7,358 nucleotides of DNA from Acidobacteriota bacterium (GTDB taxonomy: Bacteria; Acidobacteriota; Terriglobia; Terriglobales; SCQP01). The stretch is from positions 1 through 7,358 of the forward strand of contig JAKATS010000248.1 of the NCBI GenBank assembly GCA_021818645.1. The letters run 5' to 3'. The notes beneath the pieces are model-generated. The model saw nothing but the letters and a program-made list of their open reading frames with translations. It was not told where the DNA came from and ran no database searches. Position numbers and translations under genes: made by a program. Below are positions 1-5,664 of this stretch, piece after piece (positions within the stretch are counted from its first letter, which is position 1; every line of letters starts with the position of its first letter).

Positions 1-419
1 CATTGGATTTATTCAGCGGAGTCGGCCTGTTCGCCCTGCCATTAAGCCGCAGCTTCGGCTGGGTCAGCGCGGTCGAAGCCCAGCCGCGAGCAGCGCACGA
101 TCTGGAGTTCAATGCCGAGCGCGCCCAGGCGCCGGTGCATGTCTCGGCCATTCCGGCAAGTGAGTTTCTGGCCCGGTCGTCGCGCGGATATGATCTGGCG
201 GTTACCGATCCGCCGCGCGCGGGCCTGGGGCCGGAAGTGGTATCGCATCTGGTGCGCCTGCGCCCTTCGCGCATTCATTATCTGGCCTGCGATCCGGTGA
301 CCCAGGCCCGGGATCTGCGCGGCCTGATCGCCGCCGGCTACCAGGTGGAAATGGTTGAGATGTTTGACTTATTTCCCCAGACCTACCATATTGAGACGCT
401 CATCAAACTGCGGCTTTAA
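1..419 (+). CDS. TrmA/RlmD-family RNA (uracil-5-)-methyltransferase, C-terminal part (5' end outside window)
   Basis: This is the last 139 or so residues of a class I SAM-dependent RNA m5U methyltransferase, which methylates C5 of a uridine in 23S rRNA or tRNA. The frame is open to the left edge, so the TTG at position 3 is probably an internal Leu codon. Counting that codon as residue 1, the SAM-binding motif I is LDLFSGVGLFALPLS (1-15). Motif IV is DPPRAGL (69-75). The catalytic Cys is C96 in YLACDP, and the general base is E131 in FPQTYHIET. The 35-residue Cys-to-Glu spacing fits the family. The N-terminal TRAM and central domains and any 4Fe-4S cysteines lie outside the window, so TrmA, RlmC and RlmD cannot be told apart. 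The gene converges on the ABC permease gene with only 8 bases between the two stop codons. Visible sequence looks intact. Confidence 0.93.
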   Translation, partial: LDLFSGVGLFALPLSRSFGWVSAVEAQPRAAHDLEFNAERAQAPVHVSAIPASEFLARSSRGYDLAVTDPPRAGLGPEVVSHLVRLRPSRIHYLACDPVTQARDLRGLIAAGYQVEMVEMFDLFPQTYHIETLIKLRL

Positions 420-427
420 GCAACGGC

Positions 428-1543
428 TTATTCGTAGGCCAGCGCGGCGATGGGGTCCTGCCGCGCCGCCTTCCAGGCGGGATAGGCAGCGCCGATCAGG
501 CTGCTGATCATGGCGATCAGGGCGGCTTCGGCCTGCCAGCCCAGTGTCAATTCCAACGGCAGGGTGGGAAAGGCGCGCGCCAGCAGCCCGCGCAAGAGCC
601 AGGCCGCGGCCACGCCGGCCAGGATGCCGGCCAGCGCCAGGCCGAGGCTTTCCCGCAGAATCACCTCGACAATATAGGCGCGGGACGCTCCAAGCGCTTT
701 GAGAATTCCGATCTCGCGGGTGCGTTCGAGAATGGTGGTGTACATGGATAAAAAAATCACCAGAAAACCGACCAGCACCCCGATCGAGATCATCACGTGC
801 TGAAACAGCGGCAAGCCGGGCATGTGCGCGGCGGTAAACAGCGAGAGAAACTCCTTCATGGGCACAATGTTGTAGCCCGGCAGCAGCTTGCGCATCTGCG
901 CCAGCACCGCCGAAGTCTGCGCCGGGTTGATTAATTTGATATAGATCATCGCCGCTTTATCCGGCGACCCGGTCAGGTAGTTGAGTGTGGCGAGGGGCAC
1001 ATATATGCGCGAGCCTTTGCCCTGCTCAAAGATCCCGGTCAGCCGGAACTCATGCCCCAGCAGCAATAATTTCTGTCCCACCCGCACATGGTGCGAGCGG
1101 GCATAGAGATCGTCCACGATGGCCTGATATGGTTTGTGAAACGGGCCGCCATGCAAAAACACAAAGCCGCCGCTGACGGCATCAAAGGAAGACAGGCGGA
1201 TGCCGGAGATGGTGTCAAAGGATTTATTGTTGACCTGCAGCGCCACCGGCGCGACCGCCTTGATACCGGGCTGGCGGGCCAGCAGCGCCGCCAGCGATAG
1301 AGGCAGGGTATTGCCACCCAGGGCGAAAAACATGGAGCTGTTTTGCGGCCGCACCACCAGATCGGCGCCCACCCCCGCCATGCGGGTGCGGTTGTCGCGC
1401 ACCATGCCGTTGGTCAAGCCCACGATCATTAAAATCAACGTCACTTCCACCGCGATCGCCATCACCGCGATCAGGCTGCGAACCGGCCTCCGGCGCAGGT
1501 TCGACAGCACCATGCGGTTCATCATGCGGCGGTTTTCTGACAT
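428..1543 (-). CDS. FtsX/MacB-type ABC transporter permease
   Basis: A 371-residue inner-membrane permease of the MacB/LolC/FtsX superfamily. These proteins work with a separate ATPase, or one fused to them, to move lipoproteins, peptides or drugs by a mechanotransmission mechanism. Layout: cytosolic N-terminus (1-22, rich in Arg), TM1 about 23-45, a periplasmic MacB-type domain about 46-248, then TM2 about 249-272, TM3 about 296-321 and TM4 about 336-356. The cytosolic loop ERTREIGILKALGASR (273-288), which contacts the ATPase, is well conserved. So is the C-terminal YPAWKAARQDPIAAL (354-368). Start is the ATG at 1541-1543; only a weak GAG lies upstream, which suits coupling to the lipoprotein gene that ends 21 bases before it. 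No ATP-binding cassette gene lies on either side, because the next gene converges from the opposite strand. Substrate unknown. Confidence 0.93.
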   Translation of the reverse strand: MSENRRMMNRMVLSNLRRRPVRSLIAVMAIAVEVTLILMIVGLTNGMVRDNRTRMAGVGADLVVRPQNSSMFFALGGNTLPLSLAALLARQPGIKAVAPVALQVNNKSFDTISGIRLSSFDAVSGGFVFLHGGPFHKPYQAIVDDLYARSHHVRVGQKLLLLGHEFRLTGIFEQGKGSRIYVPLATLNYLTGSPDKAAMIYIKLINPAQTSAVLAQMRKLLPGYNIVPMKEFLSLFTAAHMPGLPLFQHVMISIGVLVGFLVIFLSMYTTILERTREIGILKALGASRAYIVEVILRESLGLALAGILAGVAAAWLLRGLLARAFPTLPLELTLGWQAEAALIAMISSLIGAAYPAWKAARQDPIAALAYE

Positions 1544-1564
1544 GGGTGTCTCGCGGACATTCCT

Positions 1565-2470
1565 TCAGGGCTGGGGTTTCGCGTATGCCGCGCGAGTCCC
1601 GGCGGAATGGTTCAGGTCAATGAGACGGCTCCCGAATGGCTGCGTCAGCACAAATTTGGAGCGCGCCAGCGGCTGATTCAGCCGGGCTTTCTGGAATTTC
1701 AGCAAGAGCTGGTATTGGTCGCGCGGCCGGATGATTTTTACCTGCCAGGGCAGCATCACCCCCTGGGTGCGGCGGAAATGACTGTACCGCACCTGCGTGC
1801 CGGGATAACCGTTGGCATCATAGATCACCTGCCGCTCAGGCAGCAGGTTGCGGCGATTGATGACGATTTTACGGACCAGATGATCCATGCCCGCCACCGG
1901 GCTCTTGCGCAGCACCAGCAGATCATAGCGACCCGCGGCGGCGTGATCGTTCATGAGGGCCACCCGCTCGCCGGCCCGCACCGAATTGACCAGCAGCGCC
2001 TGCAGAATGACGTGCGGCCGCAGCCGTTCCAGCGGATTTTTAACGTGCGGCGGCACGCGGTTGTTCAGGCCGGTGTAAAAACGGCTTTTTCCCGGAATAT
2101 AAAGCTCGAAATGATTATCGGTCGAGGCCATATCAAAAATGGTCCCGATGATGGTGAAAGTGCCAATCAGGCGAATATCCCGCGGCTTGCGAATCAGCAA
2201 ATACGCCACCACGTCGTGGTATTTCGTAATGGTTCCGGTGCGGCTGCCGCCGGTGGAAGCCTGCAAATCCACTCGCGCATACAGGGTTTTCAGCGCCTGC
2301 GCCTGCTGGTCCAGAAGCGTGACTAACTGCGGCAGGGTGGCCGATTTCATGGGCGGGCGGGGCACCAGTTTGACATGCCGGGTGACCCATAAAAAGCCGC
2401 AGCCGCCGGCCTGCAAGCCCAGCGCCAGCGCCAGCAACAATCCGGCCCGGATCGGTTTTCGAGAGGCCAA
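1565..2470 (-). CDS. LolA/DUF4292-like predicted outer-membrane lipoprotein
   Basis: Predicted lipoprotein of 301 residues from the TTG start chosen here. That start has an AGGA (2477-2480) six bases upstream and gives a compact signal: basic MASRKPIR, the hydrophobic AGLLLALALGL, then QAGGC with the lipidated Cys at residue 24. A GTG at 2504-2506 would add 12 residues but has no clear ribosome binding site. The mature part looks like an all-beta LolA/LolB-type fold: a strand-rich region around GTITKYHDVVAYLLIRKP, IFDMASTDNHFELYIPG (about 111-127) and NPLERLRPHVILQALL (about 145-160). I recall similar proteins in Acidobacteriota, often left as hypothetical or DUF4292. Folds of this kind bind lipid or lipoprotein acyl chains. 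It is the first gene of a unit with the ABC permease 21 bases downstream, so a joint role in envelope or lipoprotein traffic is plausible. Ligand unproven. Confidence 0.82.
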   Translation of the reverse strand: MASRKPIRAGLLLALALGLQAGGCGFLWVTRHVKLVPRPPMKSATLPQLVTLLDQQAQALKTLYARVDLQASTGGSRTGTITKYHDVVAYLLIRKPRDIRLIGTFTIIGTIFDMASTDNHFELYIPGKSRFYTGLNNRVPPHVKNPLERLRPHVILQALLVNSVRAGERVALMNDHAAAGRYDLLVLRKSPVAGMDHLVRKIVINRRNLLPERQVIYDANGYPGTQVRYSHFRRTQGVMLPWQVKIIRPRDQYQLLLKFQKARLNQPLARSKFVLTQPFGSRLIDLNHSAGTRAAYAKPQP

Positions 2471-2570
2471 AGGTGATCCTTGCGCGCTTACCCAATTCCT
2501 ATCCACGCACTTCTGGTTACGCCTGCAAGGCTCATCCGGCTGCTGCGAGGGCTGAAATACGGGAAAAGCG

Positions 2571-2587
2571 AAATAAGACTCTTATTT
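2571..2587. promoter_or_regulatory. 17-bp palindrome, candidate operator
   Basis: AAATAAG, then ACT, then CTTATTT: a perfect 7-bp inverted repeat around a 3-base centre. It overlaps a leftward -10-like TAAAAT (complement of 2584-2589), about 115 bases upstream of the lipoprotein start. No good -35 was found at 16-18 bases. The symmetry suits a dimeric repressor, but the regulator is not identifiable from sequence. Confidence 0.35.
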
Positions 2588-2682
2588 TACTGGATTTGCA
2601 GTTTTTGGCCCAGACACAATGGATGATATCTTGACGATTCAGGTCCCCTTGCGGCCTGGTGCGGTAAAGACCAGACCTTATT

Positions 2683-2688
2683 TATGAT
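2683..2688 (+). promoter_or_regulatory. Possible -10 element for the small exported protein gene
   Basis: TATGAT matches five of six bases of the sigma-70 -10 consensus and lies in the AT-rich part of the intergenic region, about 115 bases upstream of the start codon. No convincing -35 occurs 16-18 bases upstream, so this is a weak call. Confidence 0.25.
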
Positions 2689-2739
2689 AAAACTGTATCC
2701 TGGCGTACCTGGGATCAATCTAATGATCGCCGTATGCGC

Positions 2740-2759
2740 CAGCCTGCATAATCAGGCTG
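2740..2759 (+). promoter_or_regulatory. Leader hairpin upstream of the small exported protein gene
   Basis: CAGCCTG and CAGGCTG form a 7-bp stem around the loop CATAAT. A further ATG/CAT pairing is possible across a 3-base bulge. It lies about 30 bases before the ribosome binding site and has no T-run after it, so it is not an intrinsic terminator. It may stabilise the 5' end of the mRNA or act in post-transcriptional control; chance is not excluded. Confidence 0.25.
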
Positions 2760-2788
2760 CATGTCTGTCCACAGGATTGAAAAAAGAG

Positions 2789-2794
2789 AAGGAG
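2789..2794 (+). promoter_or_regulatory. Strong ribosome binding site (AAGGAG)
   Basis: AAGGAG sits 10 bases before the ATG at 2805 and fixes the start of the small exported protein. It is the best Shine-Dalgarno match in the window, which suggests the protein is made in quantity. Confidence 0.7.
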
Positions 2795-2804
2795 AATTGC
2801 GTTC

Positions 2805-3092
2805 ATGAAAAGTTTATTACGTGTGCTAACTCTGGTGTCCGCGCTGGGGATGATGACTTTCGGCGTGGTCTATCGCGGTAAAGTCAGCGATGCCAAATGC
2901 GGGCATCATTTCAATGCGGCTTGCGCTCGCAAGTGCGTGAAGGCGGGATCGGCCGCTGTCCTGCTCTCCGGCAAGCACCTCTATCACGTCGCCAACCCCA
3001 AGGCTTTGGCGCCGTATGCAGGTGACAGCGTGAAGGTGGTCGGGGTTTGGCGCCATCACAAGCTCTTCGTTAAAAAAGTAACGAAGCTTTAA
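2805..3092 (+). CDS. Small exported Cys/His-containing protein of unknown function
   Basis: A 95-residue basic protein with an N-terminal hydrophobic segment (MKSLLR, then about residues 7-22) that is probably a Sec signal peptide or membrane anchor; no clean AxA cleavage site is visible. The mature part opens with RGKVSDAKCGHH, followed by two more Cys (C32, C40, C44) and a small beta-rich region: AAVLLSGKHLYHVANP, then YAGDSVKVVGVW and a basic tail. I recall a group of short exported Acidobacteriota proteins with a similar xSDxxCG start, Cys pattern and YAGxxVxVxG segment (DUF5818-like). The fold may resemble an OB barrel. C32, H34, H35, C40 and C44 could bind a metal or form disulfides; this is inference. 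It stands as a single gene, with its own strong ribosome binding site and a terminator 14 bases after the stop. Function unknown. Confidence 0.85.
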   Translation: MKSLLRVLTLVSALGMMTFGVVYRGKVSDAKCGHHFNAACARKCVKAGSAAVLLSGKHLYHVANPKALAPYAGDSVKVVGVWRHHKLFVKKVTKL

Positions 3093-3106
3093 TCCGGTTG
3101 GGTATT

Positions 3107-3156
3107 GCAAAAGAATGCCGGGCGAAGAGATTTCTCTTCGCCCGGCATTCTTTTGC
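3107..3156. terminator. Bidirectional intrinsic terminator
   Basis: Two perfectly complementary 24-base arms (3107-3130 and 3133-3156) flank a 2-base centre, so the real loop is probably 4-6 bases. The inner stem is GC-rich (GCCGGGCGAAGAG) and the outer part is A-rich on the left and T-rich on the right (ATTCTTTTGC). Each strand therefore ends in a U-rich run after the stem. It stops the small exported protein gene from the left and the ferritin-like gene from the right. Confidence 0.85.
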
Positions 3157-3212
3157 TTGGATCATGCGAAACGATCAGCTTTACCGGCCTCGATATGAGA
3201 GGCACGGGCGGC

Positions 3213-3728
3213 TCAGGCGGCGGCGCGACCGGGCGGAAAGGCCTCATCCACCATCTCCGGTTCATGGGCGGCGATCCAGCGGGCCATCTCTTCTTCCTCT
3301 TCGCGAATAGCTTCAAATTCCGGGATGTGGCTTTCGTAGCCGAGATTTTCCGCCATGCGGGCCAGGCCCTGATAGAGGGCGGATTCGTAGTTTTCCACCG
3401 CGTAATCGGCCAGGGCTAGAAGCAGAAGCTGATCTTCCTTTTCGCTTTCCAGCGCGCCCTTGAAACGGCCGGTCAGGCTGGGCGTAATGGGCGGCTGCAC
3501 GCCGGCTTGTGAGGTGGTGGGTGTGGCGCCGAGGGTTTGCACCAGAGCGCGCAATCGTTCCCGGTGTCCGCCGGTTTCCTGGCGATGCTGCTCAATGCGT
3601 TGCCGGGCCGCGGCTTGCGTCACCTGTTGAGCGCGTTTGTCCAGATGTTCAATCAGCGCGCTTTCCATCGCCAGCGCGTGATTGAGGTGCAGAATATAAC
3701 GTTCCTGTTCGGGGGTGGTCGTGGCCAT
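3213..3728 (-). CDS. DUF892 (YciF/YciE-type) ferritin-like protein
   Basis: A 171-residue all-helical protein of the DUF892 ferritin-like family, typified by E. coli YciF and linked to stress responses; its biochemical activity is not well settled. The start is the ATG at 3726-3728, with AGGAG (3740-3744) eleven bases upstream. A GTG at 3785 would add 19 residues unlike the family. Four helices are expected near residues 5-38, 40-67, 92-128 and 131-155. Possible di-metal ligands are E22 (AMESAL), E46/H48 (RIEQHRQE), E112 and E115 (VENYESALY, a close family match) and the run of Glu at 143-147 near the end. Residues 70-90 form a Pro/Thr-rich loop. It appears monocistronic: HAD gene 96 bases upstream and the bidirectional terminator downstream. 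Likely a cytosolic redox or storage role, by inference. Confidence 0.88.
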   Translation of the reverse strand: MATTTPEQERYILHLNHALAMESALIEHLDKRAQQVTQAAARQRIEQHRQETGGHRERLRALVQTLGATPTTSQAGVQPPITPSLTGRFKGALESEKEDQLLLLALADYAVENYESALYQGLARMAENLGYESHIPEFEAIREEEEEMARWIAAHEPEMVDEAFPPGRAAA

Positions 3729-3739
3729 AAAGGATGAGA

Positions 3740-3744
3740 CTCCT
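3740..3744 (-). promoter_or_regulatory. Ribosome binding site deciding the DUF892 start
   Basis: AGGAG on the minus strand, 11 bases before the ATG at 3728. It supports the internal ATG over the longer GTG start at 3785. Confidence 0.6.
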
Positions 3745-3824
3745 GGAGCAAAATGTCCGCAAGCCAGTGCGATGCGCTTCCTCACCGCGGCTGTTGCGCG
3801 GTTGCAGGCGGGGTAGAAAAAAAA

Positions 3825-4493
3825 TCAAAGGGCTTCATGCATGCGCAAACAGGGCAGAATCCTGCCAATGCCCGAGGCCACGGCCCAGGCGCCTTGTTTC
3901 CGCAGGGCGGAAGCCGGCGTGGGTCCGCTGGCCACGCCCAGAAAGGGCAGCCCGGCGGCGCGCGCGCAGGCAGCATCTACCACACTATCTCCTATATATA
4001 GGACGCTTCCGGGCCGCACCCGCAGCCGCTGCAGGGCCAGCAGTAAGGCTTCGGGATGCGGTTTAGGATCACTGACATCATCCCCGCCGACGATGACCTG
4101 GATCAGCTCCGCCGCATGATCGCGGGCCAGCACGGCTTCGATCCGGCGGCGGTACTTGGTGGTGACAATGCCTAAGCGCGCGCCTTGCCGCTGCAAAAGA
4201 CGCAAAATCCGCAGACTGGCGGGGAAAAATTCCGTATGCGCCACCATGATGCGGTCCGCCTGCCTGACAAAATCCGCGGCCAGCAAGGCATGCAGCTCCG
4301 GCCGGCCGGGAACCAGGCGCTGGAACGCCGCCGGCAAGGCCAGGCCGATGGTGGCTTGAATCTCACGTCGCCCGGCCGGCGGCAGGCCCTGGGAGGCCAG
4401 GGCGGCCTGCACGCAGAGCTCGATTCCGGGCGAGGAATCGGCCAGAGTGTAATCAAAATCAAAAAGAAAACCCTGCCAGGGTGAAGCGATCAC
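3825..4493 (-). CDS. HAD-superfamily hydrolase, phosphoglycolate phosphatase-like
   Basis: A 222-residue cytosolic haloacid-dehalogenase-type phosphatase of the Gph/PpaX/PGMB group. All four motifs are present: motif I FDFDYTLADS with nucleophile D12 and acid/base D14; motif II IVTTK with T111; motif III K144 in DPKPHPEAL; motif IV YIGDSVVD with D169 and D173. A helical cap of about residues 20-85, between motifs I and II, marks subclass I. The length is typical. Start is a GTG at 4491-4493 with GGAG (4502-4505) eight bases upstream. The start overlaps the stop of the upstream gene by 4 bases (GTGA), so translation is very likely coupled. Substrate cannot be read from sequence: phosphoglycolate, pyrophosphate and sugar phosphates are all possible. 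An 8-base T-run directly follows the stop on the coding strand but lacks a clear stem before it. Confidence 0.93.
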   Translation of the reverse strand: MIASPWQGFLFDFDYTLADSSPGIELCVQAALASQGLPPAGRREIQATIGLALPAAFQRLVPGRPELHALLAADFVRQADRIMVAHTEFFPASLRILRLLQRQGARLGIVTTKYRRRIEAVLARDHAAELIQVIVGGDDVSDPKPHPEALLLALQRLRVRPGSVLYIGDSVVDAACARAAGLPFLGVASGPTPASALRKQGAWAVASGIGRILPCLRMHEAL

Positions 4494-5533
4494 GCCCGCG
4501 GCTCCAGAGCGAATGTGGATGAAGGGTTGGTTTCGGCGCTCGGATGACGGGGCAGTCCCAGGCGGAAAATCAGATCCTCAAAATCCTTCTGATAGACCAT
4601 GCGCACCCGCACCTCGGGGTGGAGTTCGGCCAGCCGCCTCAGCTTGCGGTTTTTACGGGTTACGAGCGACTGCTTCATGGTGGTGAGCTCAATAAATAAA
4701 TCCTGCTCGGGCAGATAAAAATCGGGGGTAAAGGCCTCGATCAGCCGGCCTTCGGCATCATGGCGCAGGGCGAAGGTGCGCGGCTCATATTCCCAGCGGA
4801 TGTGATAAAAATCGAGAATTCGGGCGAAGATGCGTTCGGAAGGGTGGGCAAAAGCCCGGCGGGAAACCGGCGCCGACTGGCGGCGTTCCACATCGGGAGC
4901 CGCTACGGGGCCAGGGGCGGCGGGCCGTGGCGGGGCCACGTTCGCATAGCATCGCAGCGACTCGGCCGGCGCGTTGTCCGGTCCGGGGTCGCGGGCATAT
5001 TGCAGCCGCCAGTGCAGGCACAGCCGTTCGCCGGCTTCCGCGGAAAGACCGCCCGGCGGCAATTCCGAGGCCAGAGCGCGCAACTGCCGCAGGCAACGCT
5101 CCGCACCCAGACTCTCGAGGTTCAGGGCCAGTTCGTACCGCTCGGGATGCCCTTGAGGATGGGCGCGCGGCCGTCCTGGCGGGCCCGCGGATTCGGAGTG
5201 GGTGGGTTTGAGGTTGGCCCGGGAGCCCAGCAGCATGACCCGCAGAGCCGCGCCCTCCCCCCGCGGACCCGGCAGCACATTTTCGGCATCGCAGTTGGCC
5301 AGCACGCAGGGGCCGCGCAGGCACTGCTGGATGACGGCTTCCCGAGATCGGAACCGGGCCTGGCGCCGGGCGCGGGGAGAACGGTCTGCCGCAGCCGGAT
5401 GCGCCACGCTGCGGGACTGATGGGCGGCGATGACGCCGGCATCCACATATTCCGCCGCCAGCTCCCGGGCCAGCTCGCGCGCCAGCGCTTCCGCGGCTTC
5501 CAGGCCTTCCGGCCAGCTCAGGGTGATCAGCAT
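4490..5533 (-). CDS. Two-domain protein: degenerate cytidylate-kinase-like domain plus PD-(D/E)XK-like domain
   Basis: A 347-residue uncharacterised protein. Residues 1-165 or so follow the pattern of cytidylate-kinase-like proteins: strand MLITLSW, helix EALARELARELAAEYVDAGVI, the core GPCVLANCDAENVL and, near the end, RYELALNLESLGAERCLRQL. The Gly-rich P-loop expected after the first strand is replaced by PEGLEA, so ATP binding is doubtful. A Pro/Ala-rich linker (about 190-225) leads to a conserved block from about 228: HPSE (230-233), FYHIRWEYEP, TPDFYLP (269-275), IELTTMKQ (281-288), VTRKNRKLRRL, and VRVRMVYQKDFEDL. Glu, Asp and Glu/Lys in this order suggest a PD-(D/E)XK nuclease fold, though ELT replaces the usual ExK. 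I recall the same block in hypothetical proteins of several phyla. A TTG at 5603-5605 with GGAG five bases before it could add 24 residues; the ATG was chosen because MLITLSW matches a family N-terminus. The 3' end overlaps the HAD start by 4 bases. Confidence 0.75.
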   Translation of the reverse strand: MLITLSWPEGLEAAEALARELARELAAEYVDAGVIAAHQSRSVAHPAAADRSPRARRQARFRSREAVIQQCLRGPCVLANCDAENVLPGPRGEGAALRVMLLGSRANLKPTHSESAGPPGRPRAHPQGHPERYELALNLESLGAERCLRQLRALASELPPGGLSAEAGERLCLHWRLQYARDPGPDNAPAESLRCYANVAPPRPAAPGPVAAPDVERRQSAPVSRRAFAHPSERIFARILDFYHIRWEYEPRTFALRHDAEGRLIEAFTPDFYLPEQDLFIELTTMKQSLVTRKNRKLRRLAELHPEVRVRMVYQKDFEDLIFRLGLPRHPSAETNPSSTFALEPRA

Positions 5534-5627
5534 GCCATTCTCAGTCTGGCCACTGGCCCGGCGGATTGCAAGCCGGCCCCGGGCGGCGGCCGGCGATCCA
5601 TGCAACCGCGCTCCGCGGACGGCCGGA

Positions 5628-5645
5628 GATGATTAAATATTCATT
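5628..5645. promoter_or_regulatory. ARG box 1 (ArgR operator)
   Basis: The core TGATTAAATATTCA (5630-5643) matches the ArgR consensus TGAATwwwwATTCA at nine of ten fixed positions, with all four central bases A/T. It covers the likely -35 of the argR promoter. The basis is the known E. coli/B. subtilis consensus and its position directly before argR. Confidence 0.78.
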
Positions 5646-5656
5646 TTGTGTATAAT
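5629..5656 (+). promoter_or_regulatory. Promoter of the argR-argF-argG operon
   Basis: A perfect -10 TATAAT (5651-5656) lies 16 bases after a weak -35, ATGATT (5629-5634). Transcription would begin near 5663, only about 14 bases before the start codon and just before the Shine-Dalgarno, so the leader would be very short. Both elements lie inside ARG boxes, so bound ArgR would block RNA polymerase. Confidence 0.6.
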
Positions 5657-5664
5657 TATTCGTT
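5647..5664. promoter_or_regulatory. ARG box 2 (ArgR operator)
   Basis: The core TGTATAATTATTCG (5649-5662) matches the ArgR consensus at eight of ten fixed positions, with AATT in the centre. It contains the -10 hexamer. As 18-bp boxes, the two sites are one base apart and their centres lie 19 bp apart, close to two helical turns, as expected for one hexamer binding both on one DNA face. Confidence 0.7.

Larger units (their letters stand above)
2471..2804. other. Divergent intergenic region between lipoprotein and small exported protein genes
   Basis: These 334 bases carry no convincing gene. They are more AT-rich than their surroundings from about 2570 to 2700. The region must hold the leftward promoter of the lipoprotein-permease unit and the rightward promoter of the small exported protein. 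It contains the palindrome at 2571-2587, a -10-like TATGAT at 2683-2688, a leader hairpin at 2740-2759 and a strong ribosome binding site at 2789-2794. A TTGACG at 2631-2636 resembles a -35 box but has no -10 at the proper distance. A short open frame from 2684 overlaps the real gene out of frame and is not believed. Confidence 0.6.

Noticed and set aside
1607..2326. Open frame of 239 codons on the plus strand, opposite the lipoprotein gene
   Set aside because: The translation is rich in His, Gln and Arg with no signal, motif or ribosome site; the opposite strand has a proper lipoprotein signal and family segments.
2631..2636. TTGACG resembling a -35 element
   Set aside because: No -10-like hexamer occurs 16-18 bases downstream; the candidate TATGAT is about 46 bases away.
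2713..2728. 5-bp inverted repeat GATCA/TGATC
   Set aside because: Arms are too short to stand out from chance in an AT-richer region.
2684..2881. 65-codon frame overlapping the start of the small exported protein
   Set aside because: It overlaps the real gene out of frame, lacks a ribosome binding site and its composition looks random.
3065..3086. 8-bp inverted repeat CTTCGTTA/TAACGAAG with loop AAAAAG at the end of the small protein gene
   Set aside because: It lies within coding sequence and is followed by a much stronger terminator 20 bases later; the Lys-rich tail can produce it by chance.
3729..3785. GTG start at 3785 giving a 19-residue N-terminal extension to the DUF892 protein
   Set aside because: The internal ATG has an AGGAG site and begins at the usual family position; the extension has no family-like sequence.
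3817..3824. Run of eight A (T on the minus strand) right after the HAD stop codon, considered as a terminator
   Set aside because: No GC-rich stem precedes the T-run. A 6-bp stem at 3784-3802 lies after it in the direction of transcription and has no T-run of its own.
4760..5632. Long open frame (290 codons) on the plus strand, opposite the two-domain gene
   Set aside because: It is antisense to a frame with recognisable conserved domains, has a low-complexity Gly/Arg/Ala-rich translation with no family features, and would run through the argR promoter region. High GC content makes such frames common.
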